DNA of 64,000 nucleotides from Chamaelirium japonicum (taxonomy: Eukaryota; Streptophyta; Magnoliopsida; Liliales; Melanthiaceae): assembly GCA_947650365.1 (NCBI GenBank), contig CANTAL010000148.1:1-64000 (forward strand), written 5' to 3'. The translations under genes were made by a program, and so were the position numbers. The notes under the pieces are model-generated. The model was not told where the DNA came from, ran no database searches, and worked only from the letters and a program-made list of their open reading frames with translations. Position 1 is the stretch's first letter. Every line of letters begins with the position of its first letter. Below are positions 25,721 through 40,399 of this stretch, piece after piece.

Positions 25721-28014
25721 TTAGAATGGATCGTACAAATGAATTAGAAAGGTTACATTCGTGAGAATGAATTAGAATGGATCGTACGAATGAATTAGAA
25801 TGAATATATTCATACGAATGAATTAGAATAGATCGTACGAACGAATTAGAATGGATCATAGGAATGAATTAGAATGGATCGTGCAAATGAATTAGAATGG
25901 ATCGTGCGAATGAATTAAAATGAATCGTATGAATGAACTTAAACGGATTCGAGCGACAGAATTAGAATGGATCGTATGAATGAATTAGAATGGATCATAC
26001 AAATGAATTAGAAAGGTTACATTCGTGAGAATGAATTAGAATGGATCGTACGAATGAATTAGAATGGATCATGCGAATGAATTTGAATGGATCGTACGAA
26101 TGAATTAAAATGGATCGAACGAATGAATTAGAATGTATACATTCGAGCGAATGAATTAGAATAGATCGTAGGAATGAATTAGAATGGTTACATTCGTGCG
26201 AATGAATTAGAATGGATCGTACGAATGAATTAGATCGTACAAATGAATTAGAATGGTTCGTACGAATGAATTAGAATGGATCGTGCGAATGAATTAGAAT
26301 GGATCGTGCGAATGAATTAGAATGGATTGTACGAATGAATTAGAATGGATACATTCGTGCGAATGAATTATAATGGATCGTACGAATGAATTAGAATGGA
26401 TCATAGGAATGAATTAGAATGGATCATGCAAATGAATTAGAATGGATCGTACGAATGGATTAGAATGGATCGTACGAATGAATTAGAATGGATCGTACAA
26501 ATTAATTAGAATGGATCGTACAAATGAATTAGAAAGGTTACATTCGTGAGAATGAATTAGAATGGATCGTATGAACGAATTAGAATGGATCGTACGAATG
26601 AATTAGAATGGATCGTACGAATGGATTAGAATGGATCATACGAATGAATTAGAATGGATCGTACGAATGAATTAGAATGGATACATTCGTGCGAATGAAT
26701 TAGAATAGATCGGACGAATGAATTAGTATGGATCGTACGAGTGAATTAGAATGGTTACATTCGTGGGAATGAATTAGAATGGATCGTACGAATGGATTAG
26801 AATGGATCGTATGAATGGATTAGAATGGATCGTACGAATGAATTAGAATGGATCGTACAAATGAATTAGAAAGGTTACATTTGTGAGAATGACTTAGAAT
26901 GGATCGTACGAATGGATTAGAATGAATCGTACGAATGGATTAGAATGGATCGTACGAATGGACTAGAATGGATCATACGAATGGATTAGAATGGATCGTA
27001 CGAATGAATTAGAATGGATCGTATGAATGAATTAGAATGGATACATTCGAGCAAATGAATTAGAATAGATCGTAGGAATGAATTAGAATGGATCATACGA
27101 ATGAATTAGAATGGATCGTGCGAATGAATTAGAATGGATTGTACGCATGAATTAGAATGGATACATTCGTGCGAATGAATTAGAATGGATCGGACGAATG
27201 AATTAGAATAGATCGTATGAATGAATAAGAATGGATCGTACGAATGAACTAGAATGGATACATTCGAGCGAATGAATTAGAATGGATCATACGAATGAAT
27301 TAGAATGGATCATAGGAATGAATTAGAATGGATCGTGCAAATGAATTAGAATGGATACATTTGTGCGAATGAATTAGAATGGATCGTGCGAATGAATTAG
27401 AATGGATCGTAGGAATGAATTAAAATGGATACATTTGTGCGAATGAATTAGAATGGATCATACGATTGAACTTGAATAGATCGTACAAATGAATTAGAAT
27501 GGATACATTCGTGCGAATGAATTAGAATGGATCGTAGGAATGAATTAGAATGGATCGTACGAATGAATTAGAATGGTTACATTCGAGCGAATGAATTAGA
27601 ATGGATCGTACGAATGGATTAGAATGGATCATACGAATGGATTAGAATGGATCATACGAATGAATTAGAATGGATCGTACAAATGAATTAGAAAGGTTAC
27701 ATTTGTGAGAATGAAATAGAATCGATCGTACAAATGGATTAGAATGGATCATACGAATGGATTAGAATGGATCTTATGAATGGATTAGAATGGATCGTAC
27801 GAATGGATTAGAATGGATCGTACGAATGAATTAGAATGGATCATACAAATGAATTAGAAAGGTTACATTCGTGAAATGAATTAGAATGGATCATACGAAT
27901 GAATTAGAATGGATACATTTGTGCTAATGAATTAGAATGGATCGTAGGAATGAATTAGAATGGATCATAGGAATGAATTAGAATGGATCGTGCAAATGAA
28001 TTAGAATGAATCGT
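25721..28014 (+). repeat. Satellite block 15, + orientation
   Basis: Forward units in an order that matches 32,305 onwards and 59,566 onwards. It includes an 18-base unit (GAATTAGATCGTAC) at about 26,226. The switch on its right lies in CGTGCG at 28012-28017, a one-base variant of the usual CGTACG. Confidence 0.91.
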
Positions 28015-30033
28015 GCGATCCATTCTAATTCATTCGTACGATCCATTCTAATTCATTCGCACGAATGTAACCATTCTAATTCATTCGTACGATCCATTCT
28101 AATTCATTCTCACGAATGTAACCATTATAATTCATTTGTACGATCCATTTTAATTCATTCGCACGATCCATTCTAATTCATTCGTACGATCCATTCTAAT
28201 TCATTCGCTCGAATGTATTCATTCTAATTCATTCGTTCGATCCATTCTAATTCATTCGTACGATCCATTCAAATTCATTCACATGATCCATTCTAATTCA
28301 TTCGTACGATCCATTCTAATTCATTCTCACGAATGTAACCTTTCTAATTCATTTGTATGATTCATTCTAATTCATTCGTACGATCCATTCTAATCCATTC
28401 GTACGATCCATTCTAATCCATTCGTACGATCCATTCTAATTCATTCGCATAATCCTTTCTAATTCATTCGCACGAATGTATCCATTCTAATTCATTCGCA
28501 CGATCCATTCTAATTCATTCGCACAAATGTATCCATTCTAATTCATTCGTACGATCCATTCTAATGCATTCGTATGATTCATTCTAATTCATTCGCACGA
28601 TCCATTCTAATTCATTCGTACGATCCATTCTTATTCATTCATACGATCCATTCTAATTTATTTGTATGATCCATTCTAATTCATTCCTATGATCAATTCT
28701 AATCCATTCGTACGATCCATTCTAATTCATTCGCACGAATATATCCATTCTAATTCATCCGTACGATCCATTCTAATTCATTCGTATGATCCATTCTAAT
28801 TCATTTGCACGATCCATTCTAATTCATTCCTATGATCCATTCTAATTCATTCGTACGATCCATTCTAATTCATTCGCTCGAATGTATCTATTCTAATTCA
28901 TTCGTACGATCCATTCTAATTTATTCGTACGATCCATTCTAATTCGTTCGTACGATCCATTCTAATTCATTCGTACGATCCATTCTAATTCATTCCTACG
29001 ATCTATTCTAATTCATTCGCTCGAATGTATCCATTCTAATTCATTCGTTCGATCCATTCTAATTCATTCGTACGATCCATTTAAATTCATTCGCATGATC
29101 CATTCTAATTCATTCGTACGATCCATTCTAATTCATTCTCACGAATGTAACCTTTCTAATTCATTTGTATGATCCATTCTAATTCATTCGTACGATCCAT
29201 TTTTATCCATTCGTACGATCCATTCTAATCCATTTGTACGATCCATTCTAATTCATTCGTACGATCCATTCTAATTTATTCTCACAAATGTAACATTTCT
29301 AATTCATTTGTACGATCCATTCTAATTCGTTCATATGATCCACTCTAATCCATTCGTACGATCCATTCTAATTTATTCGCATGAATGTAACTATTCTAAT
29401 TCATTCGTACGATCCATTCTAATTCATTCCTATGATACATTCTAATTCATTCGCACGAATGTATCCATTCTAATTCATTTGCACGATCCATTCAAATTCA
29501 TTCCTATGATCCATTGTAATTCATTCGTACGATCCATTCTAATTCATTCGCTCGAATGTATCCATTCTAGTTCATTCGTACGATCCATTGTAATTCATTC
29601 ATACAATCCATTCAGATTCATTCGCACAAATATATCCATTCAAATTCATTCGTACGATCCATTCTAATTAATTCGCACGATCCATTCTAATTCAGTCGTA
29701 TGAATGTATCCATTTTAATTCATTCGTACGATCTATTCTAATTCATTCGTACGATCTAATTCATTCGTACAATCCATTCTAATTCATTCGTACTATCGAT
29801 TCTAATTCATTCGCACGATCCATTCTAATTCATTCGTACGATCCATTTTAATTCATTCGTATGATCCATTCTAATTTATTCGTTCAAATATATCCATTCT
29901 AATTCATTCGTACGATCCATTCTAATTTATTCACACGATCCATTATAATTCATTCGTACGATCCATTCTAATTCATTCGTATGATCAATTCTAATTCATT
30001 CGTACAATCCATTCTAATTCAGTCGTATGAATG
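28015..30033 (-). repeat. Satellite block 16, - orientation
   Basis: Reverse-oriented units that begin a 7.9 kb multi-block unit (28,015-35,891). They are homologous to 54,953-56,981 and 62,436 onwards and end at the 50-base cassette. Confidence 0.92.
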
Positions 30034-30083
30034 TATCATACGAATGAATTAGAATGGATCATGCGAATGAATTAAAATGGATC
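30034..30083 (+). repeat. 50-base inverted cassette, copy 3
   Basis: Left hairpin TCGTATGA / ATGTA / TCATACGA at 30023-30043. The right edge is AATGGATCGCTCCATT, followed by GTTATTCATCGCA (a C to G change against the other copies). Confidence 0.92.
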
Positions 30084-30424
30084 GCTCCATTGTTATTCAT
30101 CGCACAAATGCATCAATTCTAATTTATTCGTACAATCCATTCAAATTCAATCGTATGATCCATTCTAATTCATTTGCTTAAATGTATCCATTTTAATTCA
30201 TTCGTACGATCCATTCTAATTTATTCATACGATCCATTCTAATTCATTCGCACGATCCATTGTAATTCATTCGTACGATCCATTCTAATTCATTCGCATG
30301 ATTATATCTATTCTAATTCATTCGTATGATCCATTCTAATTTATTCGCACGATCTATTTTAATTCATTCGTACGATCCATTCTAATTCATTCGTACGATC
30401 CATTCTAATTCATTCGCACGAATG
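30084..30424 (-). repeat. Satellite block 18, - orientation, 0.34 kb
   Basis: A reverse-oriented spacer between the cassette and the hairpin at 30397-30451. It contains TGATTATATC near 30,300, which is shared with the block at 57,032. Confidence 0.91.
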
Positions 30425-30451
30425 TATCATACGAATGAATTAGAATGGATC
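30397..30451. repeat. Hairpin at switch, 20-base arms and 15-base spacer, copy 3
   Basis: Arms at 30397-30416 and 30432-30451 are exact reverse complements, with spacer CACGAATGTATCATA. Confidence 0.93.
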
Positions 30452-32147
30452 ATGCGAATGAATTAAAATAGATCATACAAATGAATTAGAGTGGATCGTG
30501 CGAATGAATTAGAATGGATCGTACGAACGAATTAGAATGGATCGTACGAACGAATTAGAATGGATCGTACGAATGAATTAGAATGGATACATTCGAGCGA
30601 ATAAATTAGAATGGATCGTACGAATGAATTAGAATGGATCATAGGAATGAATTAGAATGGATCATGCAAATGAATTAGAATGGATACATTCGTGCGAATG
30701 AATTAGAATGCATTGTACGAATGAATTAGAATGGATCGTACGAATGGATTAGAATGGATCGTACGAATGAATTGGAATGGATCGTACGAATGAATTAGAA
30801 TGGATACATTCGAGCGAATGAATTAGAATGGATCGTACGAATCAATTAGAATGAATCATAGGAATGAATTAGAATAGATCGTGCAAATGAATTAGAATGG
30901 ATCCATTCGTGCAAATGAATTAGAATGGATCGTAGGATTGAATTTGAATGGATCGTACGAATGAATTAGAATGGTTATATTTGTTAGAATGAATTAGAAT
31001 GGATCGTACGAATGAATTAGAATGGATCGTACGAATGGATTAGAAAGGATCGTACGAATGAATTAGAATGGATCGTACGAATGAATTAGAATGGATCATG
31101 CGAATGAATCAGAATGGATCGTGCGAATGAATTAGAATGGATCGTGCGAATGAATTAGAATGGATCGTACGAATGAATTAGAATGGATACATTTGTGCGA
31201 ATGAATTAGAATGGATCATACGAATAAATTACAATGGATCGTACGAATGAATTAGAATGGATCGTACGAATGAATTAGAATGGATCATACAAATGAATTA
31301 GAATGGATACATTTGTGCGATGAATAAGAATGGAGCGTACGAATGAATTAGAATGGAGCGTACGAATCAACTAGAATGGATACATTCGTGCGAATGAATT
31401 AGAATGGATTGCACGAATGAATTAGAATGGATCATACGAATGAATTAGAATGAATCGTACGAATGAATTAGAATTGATCGTGCGAATAAATTAGAATGGA
31501 TCATACGAATGAATTAGAATAGATATATTCATGCGAATGAATTAGAATGGATCGTACGAATGAATTAGAATGGATCGTGCGAATGAATTAGAATGGATCG
31601 TATGAATAAATTAGAATGGATCGTACAAATGAATTAAAATGGATACATTTGTGCGAATTAGAATGGATCGTACGAATGAATTAGAATTAGATCGTACGAA
31701 TGAATTAGAATGGATCGTACGAATGAATTAGAATGAATCATACGAATGCATTAGAATGGATCGTACGAATGGATTAGAATGGATCGTACGAATGGATTAG
31801 AATGGATCGTACGAATGAATTAGAATGGATCATACAAACGAATTAGAAAGGTTACATTCGTGGGAATGAATTAGAATGGATCGTACGAATGAATTAGAAT
31901 GGATCATGCGAATGAATTTGAATGGATCGTACGAATGAATAAGAATGGATCGTACGAATGAATTAGAATGGATACATTCGAGCGAATGAATTAGAATAGA
32001 TCGTAGGAATGAATTAGAATGGATCATACGAATGAATTAGAATGGATCGTTCGAATGAATTAGAATGGATTGTACGAATGGATTAGAATGGATACATTCG
32101 TGCAAATGAATTAGAATGGATCGGACGAAAGAATTAGAATGGATCGT
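30425..32147 (+). repeat. Satellite block 19, + orientation
   Basis: Forward units. It carries the GATGAATAAGAATGGAGCG variant near 31,320 and the shortened GCGAATTAG near 31,655, both shared with blocks at 23,598, 51,257 and 57,373. It ends at CGTACG at 32145-32150. Confidence 0.92.
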
Positions 32148-32304
32148 ACGATTCATTCTAATTCATTCGTATGATCCATTCTAATGCATTCGTACGATTC
32201 ATTCTAATTCATTCGCACGATCCATTCTAATTCATTCGCACGATCCATTCGAATTCATTCCTACGATCTATTCTAATTCATTCGCTCGAATGTAACCTTT
32301 CTAA
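32148..32304 (-). repeat. Satellite block 20, short inverted block (internal deletion)
   Basis: Only 157 bases, compared with 346 and 342 for its homologues at 25,375 and 59,224. The two ends match those homologues, so about 185 bases are missing from the middle. The right switch is TTCTAAATAGAA at about 32299-32310. Confidence 0.9.
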
Positions 32305-35300
32305 ATAGAATGGATCGTACAAATGAATTAGAAAGGTTACATTCATGAGAATGAATTAGAATGGATCGTACGAATGAATTAGAATGGATCGTACGAATGA
32401 ATTGGAATGGATACATTCAAGCGAATGAATTAGAATGGATCGTACGAACGAATTAGAATGGATCATAGGAATGAATTAGAATGGATCGTGCAAATGAATT
32501 AGAATGGGTCGTGCGAATGAATTAGAATGAATCGTACGAATGAATTAGAACGGATTCGTGCGAATGAATTAGAATGGATCGTACGAATGAATTAGAATGG
32601 ATCATACAAATGAATTAGAAAGGTTACATTCGTGAGAATGAATTAGAATGGATCGTACGAATGAATTAGAATGGATCATGCGAATGAATTTGAATGGATC
32701 GTACGAATGAATTAGAATGGATCGACGAATGAATTAGAATGGATACATTCGAGCGAATGAATTAGAATAGATCGTCGGAATGAATTAGAATGCTTACATT
32801 CGTGCGAATGAATTAGAAAGGATCGTACGAATGAATTAGATCGTACGAATGAATTAGAATGGTTCGTACGAATGAATTAGAATGGATCGTACGAATGAAT
32901 TAGAATGGATCGTGCGAATGAATTAGAATGGATTGTACGAATGAATTAGAATGGATACATTCGTGCGAATGAATTAGAATGGATCGTACGAATGAATTAG
33001 AATGGATCATAGGAATGAATTAGAATGGATCGTGCAAATGGATTAGAATGGATCGTACGAATGGATTAGAATGGATCGTACGAATGAATTAGAATGGATC
33101 GTACAAATGAATTAGAATGGATCGTACAAATGAATTAGAAAGGTTATATTCGTGAGAATGAATTAGAATGGATCGTATGAATGAATTAGAATGGATCGTA
33201 CGAATGAATTAGAATGGGTCGTACGAATGGATTAGAATGGATCGTACGAATGGATTAGAATGGATCGTACGAATGGATTAGAATGGATCGTACGAATGAA
33301 TTAGAATGGATACATTCGTGCGAATGAATTAGAATGGATCGGACGAATGAATTAGAATGGATCGTACGAATGAATTAGATGGTTACATTCGTGCGAATGA
33401 ATTAGAATGGATCGTACGAATGGATTAGAATGGATAGTACGAATGGATTATAATGGATCGTATGAATGAATTAGAATGGATCGTACAAATGAATTAGAAA
33501 GGTTACATTTGTGAGAATGACTTAGAATGGATCGTACGAATGGATTAGAATGGATCGTATGAATGGATTAGAATGGATCGTACGAATGGATTAGAATGGA
33601 TCGTTCGAATGAATTAGAATGGATACATTCGAGCAAATGAATTAGAATGGATACATTCGAATGAATTAGAATGGATCATACGAATGAATTAGAATGGATC
33701 GTGCGAATGAATTAGAATGGATTGTACGAATGAATTAGAATGGATACATTCGTACGAATGAATTAGAATGGATCAGACGAATGAATTAGAATGGATCGTA
33801 TGAATGAATAAGAATGGATCGTACGAATGAATGAGAATGGATACATTCGAGCGAATGAATTAGAATGGATCGTACTAATGAATTAGAATGGATCATAGAA
33901 ATGAATTAGAATGGATCGTGCAAATAAATTAGAATGGATCGTGCGAATGAATTAGAATGAATCGTACGAATGAATTAGAACAGATTCATACGAATGAATT
34001 AGAACAGATTCGTGCGAATGAATTAGAATGGATCGTACGAATGAATTAGAAAGGTTACATTCGTGAGAATGAATTAGAATGGATCGTACGAATGAATTAG
34101 AATGGATCGTACGAATGAATTAGAATGGATACATTCAAGTGAATGAATTAGAATGGATCGTACGAACGAATTACAATGGATCATAGGAATGAATTAGAAT
34201 GGATTGTGCAAATGAATTAGAATGGATCGTGCGAATGAATTAGAATGAATCGTATGAATGAATTAGAACGGATTCGTGCGAATGAATTAGAATGGATCGT
34301 ACGAATGAATTAGAATGGATCATACAAATGAATTAGAAAGGTTCGTACGAATGAATTTCAATGGATCGTACGAATGAATGAGAATGGATCGAACGAATGA
34401 ATTAGAATGGATACATTCGAGCGAATGAATTAGAATAGATCGTAGGAATGAATTAGAATGGTTACATTCGTGTGAATGAATTAGAATGGATCGTACGAAT
34501 GAATTAGAATGGTTCGTACGAATGAATTAGAATGGATCGTACGAATGAATTAGATTGGATTGTGCGAATGAATTAGAATGGATTGTACGAATGAATTAGA
34601 ATGGATCGTACAAATGAATTAGAAAGGTTACAGTCGTGAGAATGAATTAGAATGGATCGTATGAACGAATAGAATGGATCGTACGAATGAATTAGAATGG
34701 ATCGTACGAATGAATTAGAATGGATCATACGAATGGATTAGAATGGATCGTACGAATGAATTAGAATGGATACATTCGTGCGAATGAATTAGAATGGATC
34801 AGACGAATGAATTAGAATGGATCGTACGAATGAATTAGAATGGATCATACAAATGAATTAGAAAGGTTACATTTGTGAGAATGATTTAGAATGGATCGTA
34901 CAAATGGATTAGAATGGATCGTACGAATGGATTAGAATGGATCGTACGAATGGATTAGAATGGATCGTACGAATGAATTAGAATGCATCGTACGAACGAA
35001 TTAGAATGGATATATTCAAGCAAATGAATTAGAATAGATCGTAGGAATGAATTAGAATGGATCATACGAATGAATTAGAATGGATCGTGCGAATGAATTA
35101 GAATGGATTGTACGAAAGAATTATAATAGATACATTCGTGCGAATGAATTAGAATGGATCGGACGAATGAATTAGAATGGATCGTATGAATGAATTAGAC
35201 TGGATACATTCGTGCGAATGAATTAGAATGGATCATAGGAATGAATTAGAATGGATCGTGCAAATGAATTAGAATGGATACATTCGTGCGAATGAATTAG

Positions 35301-35891
35301 AATGGATCGTGTGAATGAATTAGAATGGATCGTACGAATGAATTAAAATGGATACATTTGTGGGAATGAATTAGAATGGATCATACGATTGAATTTGAAT
35401 GGATCATACGAATGAATTAGAATGGATATATTCGTGCGAATGAATTAGAATGTATCGTAGGAATGAATTAGAATGGATCGTACGAATGAATTAGAATGGT
35501 TACATTCGTGCGAATGAATTAGAATGGATCGTACGAATGGATTAGAATGGATCGTACGAATGGATTAGAATGGATCGTACGAATGAATTAGAATGGATCG
35601 TACAAATGAATTAGAAAGGTTACATTTGTGAGAATGAAATAGAATGGATCGTATGAATGGATTAGAATGGATCGTACGAATGGATTAGAATGGATCGTAC
35701 GAATGGATTAGAATGGATCACACAAATGAATTAGAAAGGTTACATTCGTGAAATGAATTAGAATGGATCGTACGAATGAATTAGAATGGATACATTTGTG
35801 CGAAAGAATTAGAATGGATCGTAGGAATGAATTAGAATGGATCATAGGAATGAATTAGAATGGATCGTGCAAATCAATTAGAATGAATCGT
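32305..35891 (+). repeat. Satellite block 21, + orientation
   Basis: Forward units. From about 32,907 this block follows window position 1 onwards at an offset of 32,906. It ends at CGTACG at 35889-35894. The first 2,122-base tandem copy begins inside it at 34,341. Confidence 0.92.
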
Positions 35892-36159
35892 ACGATCCAT
35901 TCTAATTCATTCGTACGATCCATTTTAATTCGTTCGCACGAATGTAACCATTCTAATTCATTCGTACGATCCATTCTAATTCATTGTCACGAATGTAACC
36001 ATTCTAATTCATTTGTACGATCCATTTTAATTCATTCGCACGATCCATTCTAATTCATTCGTACGATCCATTCTAATTCATTCGCTCGAATGTATCCATT
36101 CTACTTCATTCGTACAATCCATTCTAATTCATTCGTACGATCCATTCTAATTCATTCGT
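35892..36159 (-). repeat. Satellite block 22, 268-base inverted block
   Basis: Bounded by CGTACG at both ends (35889-35894 and 36157-36162). It is 51 bases longer than its homologue at 3158-3374. Confidence 0.94.
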
Positions 36160-36178
36160 ACGAATGAATTAGAATGGA
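36141..36178. repeat. 38-base perfect palindrome, copy 2
   Basis: Spacer-free self-complementarity centred on 36159/36160, in the same position in its unit as at 3356. Confidence 0.93.
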
Positions 36179-38013
36179 CGTATGAATGAATTAGAATGGA
36201 TACATTTGTGCGAATGAATTAGAATGGATCGTACGAATGAATTAGAATAGATCGTACGAATGAATTAGAATGGATCATGCGAATGAATTAGAATGGATTG
36301 TACGAATGAATTAGAATGGATACATTTGTGCGAATGAATTAGAATTGTTCGTGCGAATGAATTATTATGAATCGTATGAATGGATTAGAATGGATCGTAC
36401 GAATGAATTAGAACGGATCGTACGAACGAATTAGAATGGTTACATTCGTGCGAATTAGAATGGTTCGTACGAATGAATTTCAATGGATCGTACGAATGAA
36501 TTAGAATGGATCGAACGAATGAATTAGAATGGATACATTCGAGCGAATGAATTAGAATAGATCGTAGGAATGAATTAGAATGGTTACATTCGTGTGAATG
36601 AATTAGAATGGATCGTACGAATGAATTAGAATGGTTCGTACGAATGAATTAGAATGGATCGTACGAATGAATTAGATTGGATTGTGCGAATGAATTAGAA
36701 TGGATTGTACGAATGAATTAGAATGGATCGTACAAATGAATTAGAAAGGTTACAGTCGTGAGAATGAATTAGAATGGATCGTATGAACGAATAGAATGGA
36801 TCGTACGAATGAATTAGAATGGATCGTACGAATGAATTAGAATGGATCATACGAATGGATTAGAATGGATCGTACGAATGAATTAGAATGGATACATTCG
36901 TGCGAATGAATTAGAATGGATCAGACGAATGAATTAGAATGGATCGTACGAATGAATTAGAATGGATCATACAAATGAATTAGAAAGGTTACATTTGTGA
37001 GAATGATTTAGAATGGATCGTACAAATGGATTAGAATGGATCGTACGAATGGATTAGAATGGATCGTACGAATGGATTAGAATGGATCGTACGAATGAAT
37101 TAGAATGCATCGTACGAACGAATTAGAATGGATATATTCAAGCAAATGAATTAGAATAGATCGTAGGAATGAATTAGAATGGATCATACGAATGAATTAG
37201 AATGGATCGTGCGAATGAATTAGAATGGATTGTACGAAAGAATTATAATAGATACATTCGTGCGAATGAATTAGAATGGATCGGACGAATGAATTAGAAT
37301 GGATCGTATGAATGAATTAGACTGGATACATTCGTGCGAATGAATTAGAATGGATCATAGGAATGAATTAGAATGGATCGTGCAAATGAATTAGAATGGA
37401 TACATTCGTGCGAATGAATTAGAATGGATCGTGTGAATGAATTAGAATGGATCGTACGAATGAATTAAAATGGATACATTTGTGGGAATGAATTAGAATG
37501 GATCATACGATTGAATTTGAATGGATCATACGAATGAATTAGAATGGATACATTCGTGCGAATGAATTAGAATGTATCGTAGGAATGAATTAGAATGGAT
37601 CGTACGAATGAATTAGAATGGTTACATTCGTGCGAATGAATTAGAATGGATCGTACGAATGGATTAGAATGGATCGTACGAATGGATTAGAATGGATCGT
37701 ACGAATGAATTAGAATGGATCGTACAAATGAATTAGAAAGGTTACATTTGTGAGAATGAAATAGAATGGATCGTATGAATGGATTAGAATGGATCGTACG
37801 AATGGATTTGAATGGATCGTACGAATGGATTAGAATGGATCACACAAATGAATTAGAAAGGTTACATTCGTGAAATGAATTAGAATGGATCGTACGAATG
37901 AATTAGAATGGATACATTTGTGCGAAAGAATTAGAATGGATCGTAGGAATGAATTAGAATGGATCATAGGAATGAATTAGAATGGATCGTGCAAATCAAT
38001 TAGAATGAATCGT
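36160..38013 (+). repeat. Satellite block 23, + orientation
   Basis: Forward units crossing the boundary between tandem copies 1 and 2. The joint at 36,451-36,466 reads CGAATTAGAATGGTTCG, a core shortened by 4 bases that occurs at the joint of both duplications. Confidence 0.93.
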
Positions 38014-38281
38014 ACGATCCATTCTAATTCATTCGTACGATCCATTTTAATTCGTTCGCACGAATGTAACCATTCTAATTCATTCGTACGATCCATTCTA
38101 ATTCATTGTCACGAATGTAACCATTCTAATTCATTTGTACGATCCATTTTAATTCATTCGCACGATCCATTCTAATTCATTCGTACGATCCATTCTAATT
38201 CATTCGCTCGAATGTATCCATTCTACTTCATTCGTACAATCCATTCTAATTCATTCGTACGATCCATTCTAATTCATTCGT
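38014..38281 (-). repeat. Satellite block 24, 268-base inverted block
   Basis: Same length and switches as the block at 35,892, at an offset of 2,122. It is bounded by CGTACG at 38011-38016 and 38279-38284. Confidence 0.94.
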
Positions 38282-38300
38282 ACGAATGAATTAGAATGGA
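38263..38300. repeat. 38-base perfect palindrome, copy 3
   Basis: Centred on 38281/38282. The position agrees exactly with copy 2 plus 2,122. Confidence 0.93.
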
Positions 38301-40112
38301 CGTATGAATGAATTAGAATGGATACATTTGTGCGAATGAATTAGAATGGATCGTACGAATGAATTAGAATAGATCGTACGAATGAATTAGAATGGATCAT
38401 GCGAATGAATTAGAATGGATTGTACGAATGAATTAGAATGGATACATTTGTGCGAATGAATTAGAATTGTTCGTGCGAATGAATTATTATGAATCGTATG
38501 AATGGATTAGAATGGATCGTACGAATGAATTAGAACGGATCGTACGAACGAATTAGAATGGTTACATTCGTGCGAATTAGAATGGTTCGTACGAATGAAT
38601 TTCAATGGATCGTACGAATGAATTAGAATGGATCGAACGAATGAATTAGAATGGATACATTCGAGCGAATGAATTAGAATAGATCGTAGGAATGAATTAG
38701 AATGGTTACATTCGTGTGAATGAATTAGAATGGATCGTACGAATGAATTAGAATGGTTCGTACGAATGAATTAGAATGGATCGTACGAATGAATTAGATT
38801 GGATTGTGCGAATGAATTAGAATGGATTGTACGAATGAATTAGAATGGATCGTACAAATGAATTAGAAAGGTTACAGTCGTGAGAATGAATTAGAATGGA
38901 TCGTATGAACGAATAGAATGGATCGTACGAATGAATTAGAATGGATCGTACGAATGAATTAGAATGGATCATACGAATGGATTAGAATGGATCGTACGAA
39001 TGAATTAGAATGGATACATTCGTGCGAATGAATTAGAATGGATCAGACGAATGAATTAGAATGGATCGTACGAATGAATTAGAATGGATCATACAAATGA
39101 ATTAGAAAGGTTACATTTGTGAGAATGATTTAGAATGGATCGTACGAATGGATTAGAATGGATCGTACGAATGGATTAGAATGGATCGTACGAATGAATT
39201 AGAATGCATCGTACGAACGAATTAGAATGGATATATTCAAGCAAATGAATTAGAATAGATCGTAGGAATGAATTAGAATGGATCATACGAATGAATTAGA
39301 ATGGATCGTGCGAATGAATTAGAATGGATTGTACGAAAGAATTATAATAGATACATTCGTGCGAATGAATTAGAATGGATCGGACGAATGAATTAGAATG
39401 GATCGTATGAATGAATTAGACTGGATACATTCGTGCGAATGAATTAGAATGGATCATAGGAATGAATTAGAATGGATCGTGCAAATGAATTAGAATGGAT
39501 ACATTCGTGCGAATGAATTAGAATGGATCGTGTGAATGAATTAGAATGGATCGTACGAATGAATTAAAATGGATACATTTGTGGGAATGAATTAGAATGG
39601 ATCATACGATTGAATTTGAATGGATCATACGAATGAATTAGAATGGATACATTCGTGCGAATGAATTAGAATGTATCGTAGGAATGAATTAGAATGGATC
39701 GTACGAATGAATTAGAATGGTTACATTCGTGCGAATGAATTAGAATGGATCGTACGAATGGATTAGAATGGATCGTACGAATGGATTAGAATGGATCGTA
39801 CGAATGAATTAGAATGGATCGTACAAATGAATTAGAAAGGTTACATTTGTGAGAATGAAATAGAATGGATCGTATGAATGGATTAGAATGGATCGTACGA
39901 ATGGATTAGAATGGATCGTACGAATGGATTAGAATGGATCACACAAATGAATTAGAAAGGTTACATTCGTGAAATGAATTAGAATGGATCGTACGAATGA
40001 ATTAGAATGGATACATTTGTGCGAAAGAATTAGAATGGATCGTAGGAATGAATTAGAATGGATCATAGGAATGAATTAGAATGGATCGTGCAAATCAATT
40101 AGAATGAATCGT
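38282..40112 (+). repeat. Satellite block 25, + orientation
   Basis: Forward units spanning the joint between tandem copies 2 and 3. It is one 23-mer shorter than block 23 because a unit is missing near 39,140. Confidence 0.93.
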
Positions 40113-40380
40113 ACGATCCATTCTAATTCATTCGTACGATCCATTCTAATTCGTTCGCACGAATGTAACCATTCTAATTCATTCGTACGATCCATTCTAA
40201 TTCATTGTCACGAATGTAACCATTCTAATTCATTTGTACGATCCATTTTAATTCATTCGCACGATCCATTCTAATTCATTCATACGATCCATTCTAATTC
40301 ATTCGCTCGAATGTATCCATTCTACTTCATTCGTACAATCCATTCTAATTCATTCGTACGATCCATTCTAATTCATTCGT
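40113..40380 (-). repeat. Satellite block 26, 268-base inverted block
   Basis: Third copy of the short inverted block. It is bounded by CGTACG at 40110-40115 and 40378-40383, with one CpG-type change (CATACG) near 40,281. Confidence 0.94.
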
Positions 40381-40399
40381 ACGAATGAATTAGAATGGA
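40362..40399. repeat. 38-base perfect palindrome, copy 4
   Basis: Centred on 40380/40381, identical in layout to the other three copies. Confidence 0.93.

Larger units (their letters stand above)
34341..36462. repeat. 2,122-base tandem repeat, copy 1
   Basis: Starts at GTTCGTACGAATGAATTTCA. The same start recurs at 36463 and 38585, each 2,122 bases on. The copy contains a + to - switch (35,891), a 268-base inverted block, and the 38-base palindrome switch back to +. The single left-hand homologue starts at 1390. Confidence 0.92.
36463..38584. repeat. 2,122-base tandem repeat, copy 2
   Basis: Matches copy 1 at a constant offset of 2,122, including both strand switches. I saw only a few differences by eye, such as GGATACATTCG for GGATATATTCG near 37,546 and GGATTTGAATGG for GGATTAGAATGG near 37,806. 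Confidence 0.92.
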